From NCBI GenBank assembly GCA_905215575.1, contig CAJMQV010000052.1, positions 1 through 11,873 of the forward strand: DNA of 11,873 bases, read 5' to 3'. Both the position numbers and the translations under genes were made by a program. Positions 6,456 to 11,873 of the stretch are shown in pieces. Positions within the stretch are counted from its first letter, which is position 1, and each line of letters starts with the position of its first letter. Origin of the DNA: an uncultured bacterium (GTDB lineage Bacteria > Bacteroidota > Bacteroidia > Bacteroidales > Bacteroidaceae). The notes below the pieces were generated by a model, which had not been told where the DNA came from, searched no databases, and saw only the letters and a program-made list of their open reading frames with translations.

Positions 6456-7619
6456 ATGACTTCTGACAATCAAGTTAAGATATTCCGACTCGTCCCGGTG
6501 ATGCTTTGTTTTTTTGCCATGGGATTTGTCGATCTGGTGGGCATTGCCTCCAATTACGTGAAATCGGATCTGCAGCTGACGGACGCCGAAGCAAATATCT
6601 TCCCTTCGCTGGTGTTCTTCTGGTTTCTGATCTTCTCTGTGCCCACGGGCATTCTGATGAACCGCATCGGCCGTAAGAAGACCGTGTTGCTCAGTCTGGT
6701 GGTGACCTTCGTGTCCCTTTTGTTGCCGATCTTCGGCGAGAGCTATCTGTTGATGCTCTGTTCCTTCTCCTTGTTGGGAATCGGTAACGCGCTGATGCAG
6801 ACCTCTCTGAACCCGTTGTTGAGTAACATCGTGACCGGAAACAAGTTGGCGAGCAGCCTTACTTTCGGACAGTTCGTCAAGGCCATCGCCTCTTTCCTTG
6901 CTCCGTATATCGCCGTGTGGGGAGCCACCGGTGCCATTCCGGCTTTCGGATTGGGATGGCGCGTGCTGTTCCCGGTTTATATGATTATCTCCGTGCTGGC
7001 CGTATTCCTGTTGGCCTCCACACCGATTGAGGAAGAGGAGCAGGACCGTGCTTCCGGTTTCAAGGACAGTGTGTCGCTGTTGGCCCGTCCGTTTGTACTG
7101 TTGTCTTTCCTGGGCATCATGTGTCATGTGGGAATCGATGTAGGTACCAACACCACCGCTCCGAAGATTCTGATGGAGCGCCTGAGTATGAGTCTGGCCG
7201 AGGCCGGTTTTGCCACAAGCCTCTATTTCATCTTCCGTACGGCAGGTTGTCTGCTCGGTTCGTTTATCCTGCAGAAAATGTCATCCAAATCCTTCTTCGG
7301 ATTCAGTGTGATGATGATGCTCTTTGCCATGGCCGGTCTGTTTGTCTTTGAAGACAAGGCGATGATCTACGTGTGCATTGCACTGATCGGTTTCGGAAAC
7401 TCCAACATCTTCCCGATCATCTTCTCTCAGGCACTGTTGCATGTGCCCGATAAGAAAAACGAAGTATCCGGTCTGATGATTATGGGTCTGTTCGGCGGAA
7501 CCGTGTTCCCGTTGGCCATGGGTGTGGCCAGTGACGCAGTGGGACAGAGCGGAGCCGTGGCCGTGATGACCGTGGGAGTGATTTATTTGTTGGCATATAC
7601 CTTTAAAATTAAAAGATAA
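6456..7619 (+). CDS. MFS sugar transporter of the FucP/glucose-galactose porter type, probable fructose importer
   Basis: This inner-membrane carrier most likely imports fructose, probably with protons. The 387 residues are almost entirely hydrophobic, with about twelve membrane segments (the first near 12-32, the last near 365-384). The cytoplasmic loop between segments 2 and 3 carries the MFS motif MNRIGRKK (68-75). An acidic residue in helix 1 (Asp26 in GFVDLVGI) may match the proton-coupling aspartate of FucP, which is an inference. The gene lies 43 bases after the GH32 stop and eight bases before the fructokinase, so it is the middle gene of the operon. The B. thetaiotaomicron fructan locus has the same pairing of transporter and fructokinase beside GH32. 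The short cytoplasmic mid-loop contains an acidic patch (EEEEQD, 197-202). Substrate assignment rests on context; another monosaccharide cannot be excluded from sequence alone. Confidence 0.85.
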   Translation: MTSDNQVKIFRLVPVMLCFFAMGFVDLVGIASNYVKSDLQLTDAEANIFPSLVFFWFLIFSVPTGILMNRIGRKKTVLLSLVVTFVSLLLPIFGESYLLMLCSFSLLGIGNALMQTSLNPLLSNIVTGNKLASSLTFGQFVKAIASFLAPYIAVWGATGAIPAFGLGWRVLFPVYMIISVLAVFLLASTPIEEEEQDRASGFKDSVSLLARPFVLLSFLGIMCHVGIDVGTNTTAPKILMERLSMSLAEAGFATSLYFIFRTAGCLLGSFILQKMSSKSFFGFSVMMMLFAMAGLFVFEDKAMIYVCIALIGFGNSNIFPIIFSQALLHVPDKKNEVSGLMIMGLFGGTVFPLAMGVASDAVGQSGAVAVMTVGVIYLLAYTFKIKR

Positions 7620-7627
7620 GTTAGGAA

Positions 7628-8518
7628 ATGGAAAAAAATATAGTTGTCGGTATGGGCGAGGCACTTTGGGATGTGTTGCCCGAAGGAAAGAAAATCGGTG
7701 GCGCTCCGGCCAATTTTGCCTACCATGTATCACAGTTCGGACTGAACAGTAAAGTGGTGAGTGCTGTAGGCGAAGACAAATTAGGAGCCGAAATTCTGGA
7801 AAATCTTCAGGCCAAGAAACTGAAGATGCAGATCGAAACGGTGCCTTATCCCACCGGAACCGTTCAGGTGGCGCTCGATGCCGAAGGAGTGCCCTGTTAC
7901 GACATCAAGGAAGGGGTGGCCTGGGACAATATCCCTTACACCAAGGAACTGGATGAACTGGCTCATCAGGCTTGCGCCGTATGCTTCGGTTCGCTGGCCC
8001 AGCGCAGCGTGGTGTCGCGCAACACCATCAACGCTTTTCTCGATGCCATGCCGCACGATGCCAATGTGTTGAAGATCTTTGACATCAACCTGCGTCAGAG
8101 TTTCTATACCAAGGAAATCCTGTGCAACTCTTTCAAGAGATGTAACATCCTGAAGATAAACGATGAGGAATTGGTAACCGTGAGCCGTATGTTCGGGTAT
8201 CCGGGCATCGACCTTCAGGACAAGTGCTGGATTCTTTTGGGCAAGTACAACCTGAAGATGCTCATTCTGACCTGTGGCGTGAACGGAAGTTATGTGTTCA
8301 CGCCGGGCGAGATGTCGTTCGTGGAGACTCCGAAAGTGGAAGTGGCCGATACGGTGGGAGCCGGTGACTCGTTTACCGCTGCCTTTGTTGCGGCTATTCT
8401 GAGCGGCAAGACCGTGCGAGAGGCACACGAACTGGCTGTGGAAACTTCGGCCTACGTTTGTACGCAGAACGGAGCCATGCCTGAACTTCCTGCTGAATTG
8501 ATTAACAGACTCAAATAG
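7628..8518 (+). CDS. PfkB-family fructokinase
   Basis: This cytoplasmic kinase transfers phosphate from ATP to fructose, most likely giving fructose 6-phosphate for glycolysis. The 296-residue length is typical of ribokinase/PfkB sugar kinases. The N-terminal substrate signature is GGAPANFAYHVSQFG (24-38). FDINLRQSFY (151-160) is the fructokinase-type sugar and phosphate region. KINDEEL (176-182) is the usual strand and turn before the ATP site. The C-terminal signature DTVGAGDSFTAAF (241-253) holds the anion hole and catalytic base Asp247. No signal peptide is present. AGGA lies three bases before the ATG, closer than usual for a ribosome site. It follows the transporter by eight bases and precedes a strong terminator, so it is the last gene of the operon. 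PfkB members also include ribokinases and tagatose or adenosine kinases. The combination with GH32, the GEALWDVLP opening (10-18) and the DINLRQ motif favours fructokinase. Confidence 0.93.
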   Translation: MEKNIVVGMGEALWDVLPEGKKIGGAPANFAYHVSQFGLNSKVVSAVGEDKLGAEILENLQAKKLKMQIETVPYPTGTVQVALDAEGVPCYDIKEGVAWDNIPYTKELDELAHQACAVCFGSLAQRSVVSRNTINAFLDAMPHDANVLKIFDINLRQSFYTKEILCNSFKRCNILKINDEELVTVSRMFGYPGIDLQDKCWILLGKYNLKMLILTCGVNGSYVFTPGEMSFVETPKVEVADTVGAGDSFTAAFVAAILSGKTVREAHELAVETSAYVCTQNGAMPELPAELINRLK

Positions 8519-8547
8519 GTTTCTGGTTTTAGGTTATGATGATTTGT

Positions 8548-8582
8548 AGCGGCATTGTTTCACGACAGTGCCGCTTTTTTTT
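8548..8582 (+). terminator. Rho-independent terminator of the fructan operon
   Basis: An 11-base stem, AGCGGCATTGT (8548-8558) with ACAGTGCCGCT (8565-8575), has one G-T wobble and a six-base loop. It is followed by T8575-T8582. It lies 30 bases after the fructokinase stop, so the downstream regulator is expected to be transcribed mainly from its own promoter. Confidence 0.9.
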
Positions 8583-8592
8583 GACCGTTTGA

Positions 8593-8658
8593 AAAAAACA
8601 TCGGGACGTTCCTTGAAAATCGTTTCGATGAATTTTGATTTTGGTCGGGATGTTTTTT
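8593..8658. repeat. Inverted repeat in the leader region of the regulator gene
   Basis: AAAAAACATC at 8593-8602 is perfectly complementary to GATGTTTTTT at 8649-8658. Extending inward gives 15-base arms (8593-8607 and 8644-8658) with two mismatches. Nested inside are AAAATC/GATTTT (8616-8621 and 8637-8642) and ATCG/CGAT (8619-8622 and 8626-8629), which share bases and so are alternatives. It lies between the operon terminator and the regulator promoter. It may be a second terminator-like structure, an autoregulatory site or a chance A+T-rich symmetry. The function is unknown. Confidence 0.45.
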
Positions 8659-8725
8659 GCGGTCTCTTTCTCTGCTGTCTGTCATTTTTGTTATGGCCCA
8701 TATCGGAGAATACAAAAAATCTGCT

Positions 8726-8733
8726 TATATTTG
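8726..8733 (+). promoter_or_regulatory. Candidate -7 element for the hybrid two-component regulator
   Basis: TATATTTG matches TAnnTTTG exactly and lies 32 bases before the ATG at 8766. No TTTG is found at the -33 distance; the nearest (8687-8690) is 35 bases upstream. The rest of the 8519-8765 gap holds the operon terminator and the inverted repeat. Confidence 0.45.
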
Positions 8734-8765
8734 TTTAATACATCGAAAGAAACTGGAATATCAAG

Positions 8766-11522
8766 ATGAATTTGAAACCTATATTATTCGGAAAACTGCT
8801 TCTGTGTGGCGGCTTTCTGCTGACGCTTGCTTCCTGCGAGCCGGCACAGGCCGAATACGTAATCGGTGTGTCGCAGTGCAGCCAGGATGAATGGCGCACC
8901 CAGATGAACCGGGAGATTATGCGCGAGTCTTTGTTCTTTCCCGGAGTGGAAGTGAAGATCACATCGGCCAATGACGACAGCCGCAAGCAGATTCAGGATA
9001 TAGATTCTCTGTTGAAACAGGGAGTGGACCTGTTGGTGGTGGCTCCGAACGAAGCCGAAAGCATTACTCCGATTATCGAAAAGGCCTACCGTTCCGGAAC
9101 ACCGGTGGTTTTGGTGGACCGCAAGACACATTCTTCGCGCTATACGGCTTATATTGGTGCCGACAACCGGGAAATCGGTCGCGGCATCGGAAACTATATC
9201 CAAAAGCGTCTGGATGGGAAAGGCAAGATCGTGGAGCTTACGGGACTTACCGGTTCCACTCCGGCCACGGAGCGGCATCAGGGCATGATGGAAGAGCTGG
9301 CCGGCAGTCCCGGCATCGAGGTGCTGGCCACGGCAAGCGCCGGATGGCGGGAAGCGGATGCCGAGCGTGCTTTCGATTCCATATTGGCCTGTCAGCCCCA
9401 TATCGACATGGTGATTGCCCAAAACGACCGTATGGCGCTTGGCGCTTATGAGGCGGCCAAGAAAAGAAACCGTCAGAAGGACATTCTGTTTGTGGGTGTG
9501 GACGCTCTTTCCGGAGCGGTGAATCTGGTGCGTGAAGGGGTGCTCGACGCTTCGTTCATTTATCCCACAGCCGGCGACAGCCTGTTGCAGTTGGCCATGC
9601 ATATCCTTCGCGGAGAGCCTTATCAGAAGGAGAATATCCTGTCTACGGCGCTGGTAAACCGGGAAAACGCCCGTGTGATGCAGATGCAGACCCGGCATAT
9701 CGAAACGCTCGACCGGAAAATAGAATATCTGGACCAGCAGCTGGACACTTTTCTGATGCGCTATTCTTCGCAGCGGATACTGCTGTGGGCCTGTCTGCTC
9801 ATTCTGCTTTTGGCCGGCACTTTGCTGGTGATTCTGGTGCGCGCCTTCTGGACCAAAAAACGATTGAACGAGGAACTTTCTGCCCAAAAGAATACTTTGG
9901 AGCAACAGCGCGACCAGCTGATTGCTCTGTCCCGGCAGGTGGAGGAGGCCACACGTGCCAAACTGGCGTTCTTTACCAACGTGTCGCACGATATCCGTAC
10001 GCCGCTGACCTTGATTTCCGCCCCTGTGGAGCAGTTGCTCAAGAGCCGGAATCTGGATGAACAGGAACATTTCCTGGTGAATATCATCCACAAGAATGTT
10101 ACCGTACTGCTGCGTCTGGCCAATCAGATTATGGATTTCCGGAAATATGAGAACGGCAAGCTGAAACTCAATCTGACACGTTTCCAGTTGGGTACGGCCA
10201 TGGCTGAGTGGGCCGGTTCCTTCAAGGCGCTTTCATATCGTAAGCACATTCATTTTAAGTGTCGCTTTGCCACCGACGAACCGGCGGAAGTAGTGGCCGA
10301 TGCCGAGAAGCTGGAGCGCATTCTTTATAATCTGCTTTCGAATGCCTTTAAGTTTACTCCCGAAAACGGAACGGTAACCGTGGAGCAGGTATTTTTTGAG
10401 AAAGAGGGTAACCGCTGGTTCCGCTTGACGGTGACGGACGATGGAGAAGGCATGTCGGCCGAACATGTGCAGCATATCTTCGACCGTTTCTATCAGATTG
10501 GGGTGCATCCCGGCGGTTCGGGCATCGGACTGGCACTGGTGAAGGCCTTTGTAGAACTGCACCACGGACAGATTCAGGTGGACAGTGATTCGGGCAAGGG
10601 TACGCGATTCTGTATCGAGATTCCGGCAGAGCAGGAGGGCGAGGTACATTCGCAGGACGCACTGGCTAAAAATACGCTCAACTTTAAGGAAGGGGCTATT
10701 CTGCAGGCTGAACAGCATTCACTGGTGGCCGATCATGCCGAGGTGACCGGAAAGGAGAAAACCGTGCTGGTGATTGATGACGATCAGGATATACGGGCGT
10801 ATGTTTCTTCGTTCCTGAAAAAAGATTATAATGTGCTGGAAGCCGCCAACGGGCAGGAAGGATTGCAGCTGGCCATGAAATATGTGCCGGATGCGGTGGT
10901 TTGCGACGTGATGATGCCGGTGATGGACGGTATGGAGTGTTGCCGCCGGTTGAAACAGGAATTGCAGACTTGCCATATTCCGGTGATGATGCTTACAGCC
11001 TATGATATGGCCGAACAGAAAATAAAAGGATATCAGTGCGGAGCGGATTCCTACATAGCCAAACCGTTCAGCGCCGAACTGTTGCAGGTGCGCTTGAGTA
11101 ACCTGATTGAAAACCGCAAGCGTCTGAAGGATTTCTTTGCCGAAGGAGCATTGCCGCTGACTGACACAACAGAGGGGCATGATCTGGACCAGGGTTTTGT
11201 GGAGAAACTGCGTACCCTGATAGCTCGTAACCTGCATCGTGCGGACTTTACGGTTGAGGAACTGGGCGAGAAAGTGGGACTGAGCCGGGTGCAGCTCTAT
11301 CGCAAGACCAAATCGCTCTGCGGCTATCCGCCTAACGAGCTGCTGCGTATGGCACGCTTGAAGAAGGCGGCTTCGCTGTTGGCCTCTACGGAAAAGACCA
11401 TTTCGGAGGTAGCTTTTGAAGTGGGATTCAATTCACCTTCTTACTTCGCCAAATGCTATCGCGAGTATTTCGGCGAGAATCCCACAGATTTCTTGAAACG
11501 CAAGAATCAGTCCGAAGGCTGA
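8766..11522 (+). CDS. Hybrid two-component system regulator (periplasmic sugar-binding sensor, histidine kinase, receiver, AraC DNA-binding domain)
   Basis: One chain senses an external sugar and controls transcription. Residues 1-29 form an export signal or anchor with a lipobox-like LASC (Cys24). Residues about 30-315 are a LacI/ribose-binding-type periplasmic domain (YVIGVSQCSQDEW, VVAPNEAESITP, VVLVDRKT, YIGADNREIGRGIGNY, VIAQNDRMALGA, FVGVDALSGA). A membrane helix lies at 337-360, followed by a short coiled linker at about 363-398. The kinase follows with phospho-accepting His408 (NVSHDIRTP), N box NLLSNAFKF (522-530), DDGEGM (558-563) and GGSGIGLAL (583-591). The receiver has acidic Asp671-673, phospho-acceptor Asp714 (CDVMMP), Thr744 and Lys766. 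An AraC-type double HTH occupies about 815-910. All catalytic residues expected are present, so it looks intact. The architecture and neighbourhood match the fructose-sensing regulator of the B. thetaiotaomicron fructan locus (BT1754). Fructose as ligand and the GH32 operon as target are inferences from that match. Confidence 0.94.
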   Translation: MNLKPILFGKLLLCGGFLLTLASCEPAQAEYVIGVSQCSQDEWRTQMNREIMRESLFFPGVEVKITSANDDSRKQIQDIDSLLKQGVDLLVVAPNEAESITPIIEKAYRSGTPVVLVDRKTHSSRYTAYIGADNREIGRGIGNYIQKRLDGKGKIVELTGLTGSTPATERHQGMMEELAGSPGIEVLATASAGWREADAERAFDSILACQPHIDMVIAQNDRMALGAYEAAKKRNRQKDILFVGVDALSGAVNLVREGVLDASFIYPTAGDSLLQLAMHILRGEPYQKENILSTALVNRENARVMQMQTRHIETLDRKIEYLDQQLDTFLMRYSSQRILLWACLLILLLAGTLLVILVRAFWTKKRLNEELSAQKNTLEQQRDQLIALSRQVEEATRAKLAFFTNVSHDIRTPLTLISAPVEQLLKSRNLDEQEHFLVNIIHKNVTVLLRLANQIMDFRKYENGKLKLNLTRFQLGTAMAEWAGSFKALSYRKHIHFKCRFATDEPAEVVADAEKLERILYNLLSNAFKFTPENGTVTVEQVFFEKEGNRWFRLTVTDDGEGMSAEHVQHIFDRFYQIGVHPGGSGIGLALVKAFVELHHGQIQVDSDSGKGTRFCIEIPAEQEGEVHSQDALAKNTLNFKEGAILQAEQHSLVADHAEVTGKEKTVLVIDDDQDIRAYVSSFLKKDYNVLEAANGQEGLQLAMKYVPDAVVCDVMMPVMDGMECCRRLKQELQTCHIPVMMLTAYDMAEQKIKGYQCGADSYIAKPFSAELLQVRLSNLIENRKRLKDFFAEGALPLTDTTEGHDLDQGFVEKLRTLIARNLHRADFTVEELGEKVGLSRVQLYRKTKSLCGYPPNELLRMARLKKAASLLASTEKTISEVAFEVGFNSPSYFAKCYREYFGENPTDFLKRKNQSEG

Positions 11523-11523
11523 T

Positions 11524-11873
11524 TCATGCGTGTATATCTATCTGGCACATACGCATGGTAGCGAGTGCCTTTTCGTGGCTTTCGGGAGTGACTCCGGCAC
11601 AGCATCGGGCATCGACGCTTATCGGCACTTCCGGAAGCCGCGCTTTTAATATCAGGGCATTGGAGATGACACAGATGTCGGTGCAGACACCTATCAGTTC
11701 AATGCTCTCCACATCGCCCGCCGTGGCGATGCGTTCGGCTAGTTCCAAAGAGCCGAATGCCGGTTTCTCGATGATTTCCGCTCCGGGAATGAGCAGTTCC
11801 TTCACAATTTCCCATCCGTTTGTTCCTTTGATACAGTGTTCCACCGGCAGGTATTGTCCTTCCTGCGTGTGCA
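11524..11873 (-). CDS. pncA: Nicotinamidase / cysteine hydrolase, N-terminus outside the window
   Basis: This belongs to the isochorismatase-like cysteine hydrolase family. PncA deaminates nicotinamide to nicotinate in the cytoplasm for NAD salvage. The visible part covers about the C-terminal 115 residues. The frame is open to the window edge (HTQEGQYLPVEHCIKG), so the GTG at 11842-11844 is an internal codon and not a start. The HTQEGQYLPVEHCIKGTNGW stretch is the PncA-type segment after the metal-binding site. IELIGVCTDICVISNAL contains the nucleophilic cysteine (codon 11671-11673, the second Cys of GVCTDICV). The catalytic aspartate, most of the metal ligands and the start lie beyond the right edge. 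The gene converges on the regulator with one base between the two stop codons and no terminator visible between them. It looks unrelated to fructan use. Another member of the hydrolase family is possible but less likely. Confidence 0.85.
   Translation of the reverse strand, partial: HTQEGQYLPVEHCIKGTNGWEIVKELLIPGAEIIEKPAFGSLELAERIATAGDVESIELIGVCTDICVISNALILKARLPEVPISVDARCCAGVTPESHEKALATMRMCQIDIHA

Noticed and set aside
8519..8765. Possible small gene or small RNA between fructokinase and the regulator (for example the open frame starting at 8657)
   Set aside because: The frame at 8657-8890 overlaps the start of the regulator, has no recognisable product, and covers its promoter region. No RNA structure beyond the terminator and inverted repeat was evident.
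8784..10091. 435-codon minus-strand open frame
   Set aside because: It is fully antisense to the sensor and kinase part of the hybrid regulator, which has complete domain motifs. Its translation has no recognisable family.
11842..11844. GTG as the start codon of the nicotinamidase
   Set aside because: The frame stays open to the window edge and the residues before it (HTQEGQYLPV) match the family, so the start lies outside the window.

Overview
The window looks like a gut-type Bacteroidales genome (Bacteroides, Phocaeicola or a close relative). It carries a SusC-type TonB receptor fragment, a hybrid two-component regulator in which a periplasmic sugar-binding domain, kinase, receiver and AraC domain are fused in one chain, a DUF4980-type GH32 lipoprotein, and -7 promoter elements of the Bacteroidetes TAnnTTTG type. 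Classical Shine-Dalgarno sequences are weak or absent. No RNA gene, CRISPR array, transposase or phage gene was seen.

Layout. (1) 1-2597, minus strand: a damaged polysaccharide-utilisation remnant. The N-terminal 591 codons of a GH36-like alpha-galactosidase family protein stop at a TGA (822-824). That TGA sits exactly where the family's YWKLDGF nucleophile motif should be. The same frame stays open beyond the stop. It first encodes more of the GH36-like catalytic domain (about 489-821), then switches, still in frame and at a shared TRQFQ-type motif, into the C-terminal part of a SusC-like receptor that runs off the left edge. The left 820 bases are richer in G+C than the sequence to their right. 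(2) 2862-4310, minus strand: two peroxide-defence genes, an exported thiol peroxidase (tpx) and a YaaA-family protein, with a rho-independent terminator after tpx. (3) 4538-8518, plus strand: a three-gene fructan/fructose operon consisting of a GH32 lipoprotein, an MFS sugar transporter and a PfkB fructokinase, closed by a strong terminator. (4) 8766-11522, plus strand: the hybrid two-component regulator. (5) 11524 to the right edge, minus strand: the C-terminal part of a nicotinamidase, converging on the regulator with one base between the stops.

How the genes work together: the GH32 enzyme releases fructose from fructans or sucrose-type oligosaccharides outside the cytoplasm. The MFS carrier imports the fructose and the kinase phosphorylates it. 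The regulator, whose sensor resembles the fructose-binding sensor of the B. thetaiotaomicron fructan locus (BT1754 region), probably detects fructose in the periplasm and activates the operon. A compact repeat array just upstream of GH32 (TTGCAT three times, a 16-bp tandem repeat and two inverted repeats) is the best candidate operator. No SusC/SusD pair is linked to this operon inside the window.

The least ordinary parts are the broken GH36/SusC chimera and the repeat array upstream of GH32. I did not find a convincing wholly new system.
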